Program-made: the position numbers and the translations under genes
Assembly: GCA_016213105.1 (NCBI GenBank)
Contig: JACRBN010000018.1
Span: 1 to 64,000, forward strand
DNA: 64,000 nt
From: Chloroflexota bacterium
GTDB lineage: Bacteria; Chloroflexota; Anaerolineae; Anaerolineales; Villigracilaceae
Direction of reading: 5' to 3'
Shown: positions 1 through 7,288 of the stretch, in pieces
Position numbering within the stretch: the stretch's first letter is position 1
Layout of the letters: each line of letters begins with the position of its first letter
The notes under the pieces: generated by a model
The model's input: only the letters and a program-made list of their open reading frames with translations
What the model was told of the DNA's origin: nothing
The model's database searches: none

Positions 1-797
1 AGCAAATACGGCAGCGGCTTCTTCTCCACACCGTACAACGTCTCGCTCTGCAACTTGATCTGGTCTTTGGAATTCTTCGCCAGCGGCTTGAGATATTCAT
101 ACGCCTCGACTAAAAATCCGCCCGTGCCGCACGCGGGATCGAGAACGGTCTCACCCAGCCGAGGCTTGGTTCTGTCTACGATCAGTTTTACTACGGGACG
201 GGGTGTGTAGAACTCCCCGCTATCACCCGCCGCGTCGCGCATCTCCTTGAGCATCGACTCATACAAATGCGCCAGCGTGAAAATCTCATCCTTCGACTGA
301 AAGTGGATTCCATCCACCAGGTTGACCACATCCCGCAGCAGATAGCCCGAGAGCATACGGCTGTACGTCTCCTTGAAAACCTCCGCCACCTTCAACCGTT
401 CATCCGACCCCGATAGCCCGCGCAGGGCGGGCAGCAAGCCATCATTGACGAACTTGATCAAATCCTCGCCCGTCGCCCCCTCATTCTCATTGGACGCCCA
501 ATCCCGCCAGCGATACGGCGGCGGAATGATCGGCTTATACGTCTGCCGCGTCGCCTTCGCATCTTCTTCTCTGCGAATTTCCAGATCGTCATAACACTTC
601 AAAAACAGAATCCACGACAACTGCGGCAACCGATCCAGATCCCCATTCAACCCCGCATCCTTCCGCATAATATCCCGCGACGATTTGATGAGAGAGGAGA
701 GCGAGGCTTTGGTGTTCTGCTTTGACTCCCTCCCTAAATCCGCCGCTTTTGCGGATTTGGGGAGGGTTGGGGAGGGGCTTTTTTGTTTTGGCATCAT
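1..797 (-). CDS. hsdM: Type I restriction-modification DNA methyltransferase subunit (HsdM), N-terminal part
   Basis: N-6 adenine methylase subunit of a type I restriction system; the gene runs off the left edge, leaving about 265 residues. The HsdM N-terminal helical domain is recognisable (SLSSLIKSSRDIMRKDAGL, then NGDLDRLPQLSWILFLK). It is followed by the start of the SAM-binding domain, FYTPRPVVKLIV and motif I DPACGTGGF near residues 218-226. The catalytic NPPF/Y motif lies beyond the window. The start at 797 has AGGA seven bases upstream. Residues about 7-24 (SPSPTLPKSAKAADLGRES) are encoded by a palindromic repeat and are not expected in the family, so the repeat has extended the N-terminus in frame. 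The gene follows the membrane protein at 820-1659 by 22 bp. No specificity subunit is visible in the window. Confidence 0.93.
   Translation of the reverse strand, partial: MMPKQKSPSPTLPKSAKAADLGRESKQNTKASLSSLIKSSRDIMRKDAGLNGDLDRLPQLSWILFLKCYDDLEIRREEDAKATRQTYKPIIPPPYRWRDWASNENEGATGEDLIKFVNDGLLPALRGLSGSDERLKVAEVFKETYSRMLSGYLLRDVVNLVDGIHFQSKDEIFTLAHLYESMLKEMRDAAGDSGEFYTPRPVVKLIVDRTKPRLGETVLDPACGTGGFLVEAYEYLKPLAKNSKDQIKLQSETLYGVEKKPLPYL
722..779. repeat. Palindromic repeat inside the hsdM reading frame
   Basis: GC-rich interrupted palindrome. The arm at 732-743 pairs with 751-762 (core AAATCCGC / GCGGATTT), followed by two GGGGAGGG-type blocks. It resembles widespread short interspersed bacterial repeats of the form CCCTCCCCAAATCCG. 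It lies wholly within the first 26 codons of hsdM and keeps the frame open. Confidence 0.75.
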
Positions 798-819
798 GAG
801 GTTCCTATAATATCCTCTG

Positions 820-1659
820 TTATTCAGAATAAAGCTTTATATATTCGAAATAGCCTTCGATAAATGAATCGGGGCTTGCGCCAGCTCCAATGACCAACCA
901 ATTGCCCATTGATGAACATGGGTATGGTTGCGATAATTCAACATCGTTTACATAAGCACGAACCACTTCCCCATCTTGAACCAGTCTTACAACATAAACC
1001 TGCTCACTGGATGAAATCGCATCCCAATCTAATTGAATTTGATTATTTCCTTCAACGTAGTAACCCGTAAGATTATTTCCAGGTCTTATTTCAAAATTAA
1101 GTACCGTATCGTCTGCACTGCAATTGGTATCAATGCCGAGTACCCCATTAATCGTTCCATTAGTGATTACAGCTTTGAATTCGATAATCGAAAATTGCGC
1201 GGGCTGGGTTTTCGCTTCCAATGCTTGCGTGATAAATCCATCTCCATTATTTTCCAGCTTAGCATTCAGACTTCCATTCTGCTGAAGTAGCCCTTCATAT
1301 TTTATATTCCAGAGTTTCTCATCTATTACATCACTGTCAAAAGAATCTGAGAAAAACAACAGAGGCGCATTTATGCTAATAGCGGGTTCAGGCGAAAGAT
1401 TGGCATCCTCTGAAGGGATCGGCAGCACAGCCGTAACAATCTCCGTCACTGGCTGAGTTGGCAGAGGGGCGTCAGGTGTCTCGTTTGGATTCGCGGTCGG
1501 GGGATAGACAAACATATACACAGCCAGCAAAAACGCAAGTATTGTGACCGTGTTTGCCAACCATTCAATATTATTATCCGTGATCCATTTTCGCTTTCTA
1601 GCCCATAACATGACCATAAAAAGAAATAACAGGAAAAATGTCGGGAACAAATTCTTCAT
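820..1659 (-). CDS. Membrane-anchored protein with a C-terminal jelly-roll-like domain, unknown function
   Basis: A 279-residue protein. Two hydrophobic segments lie near the N-terminus (about residues 3-20 and 35-53), followed by a Pro/Thr-rich linker (about 55-85). The C-terminal region of about 175 residues alternates beta-strand-like segments (FSDSFDSDVIDEKLWNI, then VVRAYVNDVELSQPY). This pattern recalls concanavalin/LamG-like jelly rolls, but I do not recognise a specific family. The ATG at 1659 is preferred because GAGGTG lies just upstream; that ribosome-binding site is within the remnant hsdR tail. It sits between hsdR/GIY-YIG and hsdM on the same strand. AT content is higher than in most of the window, like the rest of the restriction locus. 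A role in restriction is not implied by its sequence. Confidence 0.7.
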   Translation of the reverse strand: MKNLFPTFFLLFLFMVMLWARKRKWITDNNIEWLANTVTILAFLLAVYMFVYPPTANPNETPDAPLPTQPVTEIVTAVLPIPSEDANLSPEPAISINAPLLFFSDSFDSDVIDEKLWNIKYEGLLQQNGSLNAKLENNGDGFITQALEAKTQPAQFSIIEFKAVITNGTINGVLGIDTNCSADDTVLNFEIRPGNNLTGYYVEGNNQIQLDWDAISSSEQVYVVRLVQDGEVVRAYVNDVELSQPYPCSSMGNWLVIGAGASPDSFIEGYFEYIKLYSE

Positions 1660-1661
1660 GA

Positions 1662-1706
1662 TCACACCTCATACAAAAACTTCTGCAACTCGTCCACTGC
1701 CCGTAG
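1662..1706 (-). pseudogene. Remnant of an hsdR 3' end
   Basis: Read on the minus strand this stretch encodes LRAVDELQKFLYEV followed by TGA. The intact hsdR at 2238-4568 ends LQAVDELQKFLYE. Thirty consecutive bases are identical (1668-1697 versus 2241-2270); the bases beyond are diverged but recognisably similar. It is therefore a displaced copy of the hsdR C-terminal codons, separated from the present hsdR by a repeat/GIY-YIG cassette. Confidence 0.8.
1668..1697 (-). repeat. 30-bp direct repeat, left copy
   Basis: Perfect copy of 2241-2270 in the same orientation. Together the two copies bracket the GIY-YIG gene and its two palindromic repeats. Confidence 0.9.
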
Positions 1707-1707
1707 T

Positions 1708-1800
1708 ATGTCGTTGCGAGGAGCGCTCTTGATCTTTGCGACGAAGCAACCTCCTTGTGTACAAGGGGATTGCTTCGCAAAAACCGCTCGCAATGACATG
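1708..1800. repeat. Palindromic interspersed repeat, copy A
   Basis: The left arm begins TGTCGTTGCGAGGAG and contains GACGAAGCAA. The right arm ends GATTGCTTCGC...GCTCGCAATGACATG, so the ends are inverted repeats of about 40 bp (imperfect). It is a MITE/REP-like element with no coding capacity, directly adjoining the stop codon of the GIY-YIG gene. Confidence 0.8.
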
Positions 1801-2100
1801 CTATTTTGAGATTTCCTCATACAAATCTTTCCACTCAGGATTCAAACTGTTAATCAAATCGATTTTCTTCTGCCGAGAACCGCCTTTTATCTGTTTCTCT
1901 CTTGCGATGGCAGAATGAACGCTATCACCTACTTCATAATAAACCAGCTTGTGAACATTGTACTTCTTCACAAACATACTGCCCGATCCGTTTTTATGTT
2001 CGTATACCCTGCGCACCAAATCGTTGGTCACACCCGTATACAAAACCTTATTATGGGCATTGGTCATAATGTAAACGCAATATTGTTTGCCAACTGACAT
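1801..2100 (-). CDS. GIY-YIG nuclease domain protein
   Basis: A 99-residue single-domain GIY-YIG family protein (UPF0213/YhbQ-like size). The signature is visible: CVYIMTN (GIY position), LYTGVTNDLVRRVYEHK (YIG-like YTG plus the conserved Arg), then the family's KY..KLVYYE and AI.REKQIKG blocks. The long upstream reading frame includes repeat sequence; the ATG at 2100 begins MSVGKQYCVYIM and fits family starts. The gene lies between two copies of a palindromic repeat, and the whole block is flanked by a 30-bp direct repeat from the hsdR 3' end. This suggests it travelled as a cassette. Small proteins of this type are known DNA structure-specific nucleases, and the domain also occurs in homing endonucleases. 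Whether this one mobilises DNA is inference. Confidence 0.88.
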   Translation of the reverse strand: MSVGKQYCVYIMTNAHNKVLYTGVTNDLVRRVYEHKNGSGSMFVKKYNVHKLVYYEVGDSVHSAIAREKQIKGGSRQKKIDLINSLNPEWKDLYEEISK

Positions 2101-2119
2101 AAAGCACTCACTATAACTT

Positions 2120-2232
2120 ATGTCGTTGCGAGGAGGATGAAGTCCGACGAAGCAATCTCCTATTACATGCAGTATTCCACTTGCAAGGAGGTTGCTTCGG
2201 GCGAAGTGCAATAGCGCCCTCGCAACGACATG
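2120..2232. repeat. Palindromic interspersed repeat, copy B
   Basis: Second copy of the element at 1708-1800. Left end ATGTCGTTGCGAGGAG with GACGAAGCAATC; right end GGTTGCTTCG...CCCTCGCAACGACATGG. It is longer than copy A because the central part differs. The ends are inverted repeats of each other. Confidence 0.8.
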
Positions 2233-2237
2233 GTAGA

Positions 2238-4568
2238 TTACTCATACAAAAACTTCTGCAACTCGTCCACCGCCTGCAACATCTTCTCCGCCCCGCCAAA
2301 CAACTGATAAATCTCATACGTCGAACCATAGCGGTCAAACGGCGAAACTTGCAAAACACTGGATAAATGGTCAAACTCCCCAACCCCATAATCGGCGTAT
2401 TTCTCCAGCAAAGTATCCAATATCTCTTTTGCCGCAGGGGTAAACGTATTGAAGAAATTAGCTTTCTTCTGGCGCAATTTCTCCGCCCGCTCACGGCGCG
2501 TCACCAGCGGCGCGTTGTACGCCACGTGCAAGAGCAAATCCAATGCGTCCGCATCTTCCTGATGAACAACATGCGCAAGGTGGTCAGGGTCGATGCCGCG
2601 CGCTCGCAACTGATTCAAAATCTCAGCCCGCTGTTCAGCTTTCGGCCAATCCTGCTTCAAATGCTCTGCCGTCAAATTCAAGCGGCGGATGTTCTCAGTC
2701 ACATAATCGGTAAACTGCACCGTCCGCAGCATATTGCCTTCGGGGTCAAGTTCAAAGGCTTGCTCACCCGCAATATAAACTTGAATATTATCGAGATAAT
2801 ACTTGCGCGGGTATTCGCCTACAGACCCTAAGGGCTTCTCAAAACCCTTAGGGTCTTGCTCTGGTTCAAGCGTGCCTTCTTCGCTATCTTCAACCTTCGT
2901 CTCATTTCCGTCTTTATCAATCTCAGTCTTCGTCACGCGCACAGGGTCGCCATCGAAAGCAGGGTCATAGAACAACTGCGTCGCGCCCACATAATCAATG
3001 ATCGTGAACCAGAACTTATTATGCTCTTCTGAGACCCGCGTCCCGCGCCCGATGATCTGCTTGAAATCGATCATCGAGTTGATCGGCTTGAACAAAACGA
3101 TATTGCGGCAGGTGGGCGCATCCACGCCCGTGGTCAGCATTTGCGAGGTGGTGAGAATGACGGGCGTTTCTTTTTCAGGGTCTTGGAAATTATCCAAATG
3201 TCCGCGTCCCACCGAGCCTTCATCCGAAACCACGCGCTCCACATAATGCAAATGCACACGCGTTAAATCCGCATTGGCATTGTTTAGCGCCATGCGCATG
3301 TCCAACGCATGTTCCTGATCCACGCAAAAGACGATGGTCTTGTCAAAGCGATTCGTGCGCTTGAGATATTCGGTCAAATGCCTGGCGACCACTTCCGTGC
3401 GTGAAAGCAGAGAAACAATCCGCTCGAAATCTTTTGTCCCGTATAAATCAGGCGGAATTTCGCGCCCGAAGCGATCCAATACACCCGGGTCAATTTGCAA
3501 TCCGCTGGCATCCACATCGGGGATGACGCGATACACGCGATACGGCGCAAGGAAACCATCGTCAATGCCCTGGCGCAGGCTATAGGTATAGATCGGGTCA
3601 CCGAAATAATTGTAGGTGTCCACGTTATCGTCGCGCTTTGGGGTGGCAGTCATGCCAATTTGAGTCGCAGAATCAAAGTAATCCAAAATCTTGCGCCAAC
3701 TACCCTCTTCATTGGCCGAGCCGCGATGACACTCGTCGATGATGATCAGATCAAAGAAATCGCGCAGATATTTTTCATACAGGTTTTCGCCCGTCGCTGG
3801 GTTTGCCAACGCCTGATATAAGGCAAAATACACCTCTCGGCTTTTGACGGCTTTTCCTTGAATAACTTGTATCGCCTGATTGAGCGGAGAGAATGTCCGT
3901 GTCTTGGCTTGTTGAATCAACACCTTGCGGTCTGCAAGATATAAAATGCGCTTCTTGCGTTTCGATTTCAACAAGCGCCAGACGATCTGGAACGCAACGA
4001 AAGTCTTGCCTGTTCCCGTTGCCATCGTCAGCAGGATTCTATTCGTCCCCTCCAGTACGGCATTGACTGCCTTATTGATGGCAACTTGCTGGTAATAGCG
4101 CGGCGCTTTTCCGCCCACATCTTCCCAATAGGCAGAAAGTGCATCCGTCTCTTCTTTTTTGCTTTCAAAGTTGAATGTGCCTTTGAGCCGTCCCCATAAT
4201 TCAGCGGGCGATGGAAATGCATCAAGATTGCGTTCCAAGCCTGTAATGAAATCGTGCTCCACAATTCCCTTGCCATTGCTCGAATAGGCAAACTTCAACC
4301 CCATCATTTCCGCGTATTGAATGGCTTGCTGCAATCCCGCGCCTGCGCTTTTATACTCAGCTTTCGCTTCAATGACCGCTATGGGAATATTCTGCCGAAT
4401 GAACAGAACGTAATCAGGCCGCAGTCCCTCCTTGCGCATATGCCTGTCGCCGATGGGCACGATCCGCCCGGGCGTCAAGACCATCTGCTCGGTGATGAAA
4501 TCATCCTCCCAGCCGGCGGCTTGGAGTTTTGGAAGAACGTAGGTACGGCAGGTATCGGCTTCGTTCAT
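2238..4568 (-). CDS. hsdR: Type I restriction endonuclease R subunit (HsdR)
   Basis: ATP-dependent translocase/nuclease subunit of the type I restriction complex, 776 residues. The nuclease PD-(D/E)xK motif is PD at 51-52 with EAK at 67-69. The superfamily 2 motor has Walker A MATGTGKT (182-189), DECH (278-281), TATP (307-310) and motif VI IGRGTR (506-511). The C-terminal helical region (EcoEI-type) follows. The ATG at 4568 (MNEADTCRTY) is preferred to the longer frame because AAGGGA precedes it. The stop lies at the edge of a palindromic repeat, and its last 30 coding bases recur at 1668-1697. All motor and nuclease residues look intact, so the subunit should be functional if a specificity subunit is encoded elsewhere. 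Confidence 0.96.
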   Translation of the reverse strand: MNEADTCRTYVLPKLQAAGWEDDFITEQMVLTPGRIVPIGDRHMRKEGLRPDYVLFIRQNIPIAVIEAKAEYKSAGAGLQQAIQYAEMMGLKFAYSSNGKGIVEHDFITGLERNLDAFPSPAELWGRLKGTFNFESKKEETDALSAYWEDVGGKAPRYYQQVAINKAVNAVLEGTNRILLTMATGTGKTFVAFQIVWRLLKSKRKKRILYLADRKVLIQQAKTRTFSPLNQAIQVIQGKAVKSREVYFALYQALANPATGENLYEKYLRDFFDLIIIDECHRGSANEEGSWRKILDYFDSATQIGMTATPKRDDNVDTYNYFGDPIYTYSLRQGIDDGFLAPYRVYRVIPDVDASGLQIDPGVLDRFGREIPPDLYGTKDFERIVSLLSRTEVVARHLTEYLKRTNRFDKTIVFCVDQEHALDMRMALNNANADLTRVHLHYVERVVSDEGSVGRGHLDNFQDPEKETPVILTTSQMLTTGVDAPTCRNIVLFKPINSMIDFKQIIGRGTRVSEEHNKFWFTIIDYVGATQLFYDPAFDGDPVRVTKTEIDKDGNETKVEDSEEGTLEPEQDPKGFEKPLGSVGEYPRKYYLDNIQVYIAGEQAFELDPEGNMLRTVQFTDYVTENIRRLNLTAEHLKQDWPKAEQRAEILNQLRARGIDPDHLAHVVHQEDADALDLLLHVAYNAPLVTRRERAEKLRQKKANFFNTFTPAAKEILDTLLEKYADYGVGEFDHLSSVLQVSPFDRYGSTYEIYQLFGGAEKMLQAVDELQKFLYE
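2241..2270 (-). repeat. 30-bp direct repeat, right copy (end of hsdR)
   Basis: Identical to 1668-1697. Here it encodes the final ten residues (VDELQKFLYE) of the intact hsdR. Confidence 0.9.
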
Positions 4569-4651
4569 TGTCCCTTCGGTTTCCTCAAGCATACAGGAAA
4601 ACCCGCATTTGGGCAAGATATGCGAAAAAATTGCGATAAAATAAGCCCGCC

Positions 4652-4876
4652 ATGCCGCGCCTTACTCCCAGCCCCAAACTGATCCGCCTGCTGCTCGACC
4701 GTCTCGAACGTATCTCGGTCGATTCGCATTGGGCGCATCGCGCCAGCGGCGTGCGCGGCTCCCTGCTCGGGATGCTGGAAAGGCTGGAAAACGGTCAGCC
4801 GCTCGAAGATCCCGCCGCGACGCTGGCCTATGCCTTCAAGATTCTCGAACGCGCCGCACGCGAAAAAGCGCGCTAA
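4652..4876 (+). CDS. Small basic helical protein, unknown function
   Basis: A 74-residue Arg/Leu-rich protein (LIRLLLDRLERISVDSHWAHR, then RGSLLGMLERLENGQ) predicted to be mostly helical. I do not recognise the family. Support for it being real: codon pattern like its GC-rich neighbours, a complete terminator directly after the stop, and a TAAAAT -10-like box at 4637-4642. That box sits only nine bases before the ATG, with no ribosome-binding site, suggesting a leaderless or near-leaderless transcript. It is divergent from hsdR. Confidence 0.65.
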   Translation: MPRLTPSPKLIRLLLDRLERISVDSHWAHRASGVRGSLLGMLERLENGQPLEDPAATLAYAFKILERAAREKAR

Positions 4877-4895
4877 ATCCATCCACGCAAACGAA

Positions 4896-4930
4896 ACATC
4901 CCCGTGATGATCTCACGGGGATGTTTTTGT
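4896..4930 (+). terminator. Rho-independent terminator
   Basis: Perfect 12-bp stem (4896-4907 with 4913-4924; ACATCCCCGTGA / TCACGGGGATGT), five-base loop and a following T run. It ends the small gene at 4652-4876 and lies beside the convergent 3' end of the BcsB-like gene. Confidence 0.88.
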
Positions 4931-4948
4931 TGCTGGAGTGGGACTTGT

Positions 4949-7231
4949 CTACTTCTTCTGGTCGACTTCGGCTTCGGCTTCGGCGGTCAGTTGCTTCTCG
5001 GCCAACCGTCGCACACGATTGCGCTGGAAGGCGCCGATCAAGGCGAACAGGGCGATCAACAGGATCACGATGCCCGTCACCGCCAGGAAGGGAATCAGCC
5101 AGGTGGGACGCGTGAACTGGGTCGCGGGGATGGGCGACGGAGGGGTCACCACCGCTTGCGCCCCGGGCACGGCCTCACCCACGATCGAGAACGGGGAAAG
5201 TCCGCTGCCGCTGGAAACCTGGGTGCCGTTGGTCACGGCAAAGACGCCCGCCAGTTGGTCTTTCAGGGTGGTCAGGAGCAGCGCGCTCGATGCGACCGCC
5301 GTGCCCACATCCGTGTTGCCGGCCACCACCAGGATGCTCTTTTCGGGATTGTACGGGGAGGCCATCAACTCCAGGTAGCCCACGTGCTGGCCCTCGGGGA
5401 TGCGGTAGGAGATCTGCAGCTGGCGCTCGCTGGCCGTGTTCGTGGACAGGTCGAACGGCGCGGGCAGTTGCTCGTTGAGGTCGGCGATGATCGGCAGGTC
5501 GGCAGCCTTGCCGATGACGATCAGCGAATAGTTATTGAGAATTTCCTGCGGGACATCGTCCGCGTAAGCCATCGCCAGGTTGACCAGCGCGGGCTGGACG
5601 GCGTCGCCCAAAGCGTAGGCGATCTGCCCAGCCAGGTTCCACTTGTCGGCGGTTTTGGGCAGCACAAAGGCCACGTCACCCAGGTCGCTGGCGCCGGTGA
5701 ACAGGTCGGGGAAGAATTTCAGGTCGCGCGGCACGTTCGTGGTGGGCGCCACCCCTTCCGTGATCGGCAGGTGGAATTTCGTCTGGTCCGAGATGGTCAG
5801 CCAGGGGTCGAAGGACAGATCCTGGTTGCAGGACGGTTGCTGCAGCAGGCTGGCGCGCACTTCCAGGCGGTTCTCGCCGTAGCGAAGGAGCCCCGGCGGG
5901 ATGCGGATGTGCGCATCGGTCACCTGCTCCGTTTCCTTCGTGAAAAGGATCGTCGAAAAGATCTGTCCGTTCAGGTACAGGGAGAAGGAGGCCGCGCCGT
6001 ATTCCAGCAGGCCGGAGTGGTAATAGGTCAGATCGATGTAGCCGTCCTTGGCCATCACCTGGTTCCTCGCGGCGTAGAAAATGAAGTCGCGCGAGGTCAC
6101 GCCGATGCCGCTGATCAACCCGGAATCCTGCGTGGTGTAGCCGAGGTCGGCCAGCGAAAAGTCCTCGACGGAGGGCAGGGCCTGGGAGAGCAATTGCACG
6201 TTGGAGACGTAGGAAAGCGTGGGGTCTTCGAAGATCAACACCCGCGCCGTGCTGACGGCATGCGCCGCCTTGAGGATGGCCTGCGGCGTGGTGCCGCTCA
6301 CCAGCATGACCGCCTTCAGCGGGTTCCAGGGCGAGAGGGCCATCTCCAGGATGCCGTCGTCCCTGGCGCGTTCGGGCAGGCCGCTAAAGGTTCCGCCCGC
6401 CACCGGCTGCTTGAAATCCACTTCGCTAAGCAGGTCCAGCTTCTCGGGCAGGCCGACGAAGATCAGGTGGTACTTGGCACGGTCGGCCTCTGTCAGGTTG
6501 CCCACGCTGACCAGCTGCAGGTCGTACACGTCCGAGATCATCGAACCGAAGCCAGCCATCACGTTCAGGGCCGCCTGGAGTTCGCCCGCGTCCGGGTCGT
6601 CCGGGACCACCACTCGGGCGCCGTCCGGGATGATCGAATCCTGCAAGTAGAACGGGGCCGGCAGGCGTGACAGGTTCAGGGTCGGGCTGGTGGATTCATA
6701 GCCCAGGTCGAAGGCGGAACTGCCCTTCAACGTCACGATGGCGTTGACGTCGTAGGCGCAGCTCACCTGCGAGTCGAAGGTGAAGGTGAGGATGTGCCTG
6801 CCATCCTCGCGGATCAGGGTGAAGGCGTTGGCGGGCAGCTCGATCTGCTGGCTGTAGCTCCCGCTCGTGTTGACAGGGATCGTGGCGACGATAACGTCGT
6901 TGAACTTCACGAACAGGTTGCCCCCGAAGACCCCGCCCACTTCCTGGATTTTGGCAATTTCGGTGCCGGTCAAGAGCACATCGTAATTGATGATAAAACT
7001 TCCCGAAACCAGGCGCAGGTTGGGTGGAACGCTGAACAGGAGCCGTTCGACGGTCAACGGACTGCGCAGGGTCATTTCGGTCGTGTTCAGGTCTGCGAAC
7101 GAGAACATGATCTGGGTATCGGTAACCTGGACGCCCGGCTGGTCCTGCCCCTGCTCCTGGGCCAAAGCCTGAAGCGGGGTTGCCAGCAGGAGGACGGCCA
7201 GAAGGAATAAACTGATAATTTTGCTTCTCAT
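4949..7231 (-). CDS. BcsB-like envelope polysaccharide synthase subunit
   Basis: A 760-residue exported protein of the cellulose synthase BcsB type, the extracytoplasmic partner that guides a nascent polysaccharide. It has a signal peptide (SKIISLFLLAVLLLATPLQALAQ), two repeats of jelly-roll plus alpha/beta flavodoxin-like modules (VVVPDDPDAGELQAALN and LIFVGLPEKL in the first, LIVIGKAADLP and ILVVAGNTDVG in the second), and one C-terminal membrane helix (about 715-740, WLIPFLAVTGIVILLIALF) with a basic cytoplasmic tail. The ATG at 7231 follows CGGAG; a TTG two codons upstream is less likely. It is 57 bp after the Wzz/GGDEF-like gene on the same strand, probably one operon. No full-length BcsA with a PilZ domain is in the window; the nearest candidate partner is the GT2 at 8834-10057. 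The polymer need not be cellulose. Confidence 0.85.
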   Translation of the reverse strand: MRSKIISLFLLAVLLLATPLQALAQEQGQDQPGVQVTDTQIMFSFADLNTTEMTLRSPLTVERLLFSVPPNLRLVSGSFIINYDVLLTGTEIAKIQEVGGVFGGNLFVKFNDVIVATIPVNTSGSYSQQIELPANAFTLIREDGRHILTFTFDSQVSCAYDVNAIVTLKGSSAFDLGYESTSPTLNLSRLPAPFYLQDSIIPDGARVVVPDDPDAGELQAALNVMAGFGSMISDVYDLQLVSVGNLTEADRAKYHLIFVGLPEKLDLLSEVDFKQPVAGGTFSGLPERARDDGILEMALSPWNPLKAVMLVSGTTPQAILKAAHAVSTARVLIFEDPTLSYVSNVQLLSQALPSVEDFSLADLGYTTQDSGLISGIGVTSRDFIFYAARNQVMAKDGYIDLTYYHSGLLEYGAASFSLYLNGQIFSTILFTKETEQVTDAHIRIPPGLLRYGENRLEVRASLLQQPSCNQDLSFDPWLTISDQTKFHLPITEGVAPTTNVPRDLKFFPDLFTGASDLGDVAFVLPKTADKWNLAGQIAYALGDAVQPALVNLAMAYADDVPQEILNNYSLIVIGKAADLPIIADLNEQLPAPFDLSTNTASERQLQISYRIPEGQHVGYLELMASPYNPEKSILVVAGNTDVGTAVASSALLLTTLKDQLAGVFAVTNGTQVSSGSGLSPFSIVGEAVPGAQAVVTPPSPIPATQFTRPTWLIPFLAVTGIVILLIALFALIGAFQRNRVRRLAEKQLTAEAEAEVDQKK

Positions 7232-7288
7232 GAACAAACTCCGTTATCCACTAATAATAATTCGCGGCAGACTGCTTCGATGCACGGT

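Noticed and set aside
1598-1918. Short frames on both strands across the repeat region
   Set aside because: They consist of translated palindromic repeat and hsdR remnant, without independent evidence of coding.
2238-4616. Longer HsdR start at 4616
   Set aside because: The 16 extra residues are Cys-rich and unlike the family; the ATG at 4568 has a ribosome-binding site and a family-like start.
4904-6670. Long plus-strand open frame of 588 codons
   Set aside because: It lies antisense to the BcsB-like gene; its protein is low-complexity (Gly/Arg/Gln/His-rich) and explained by the codon bias of the real gene.
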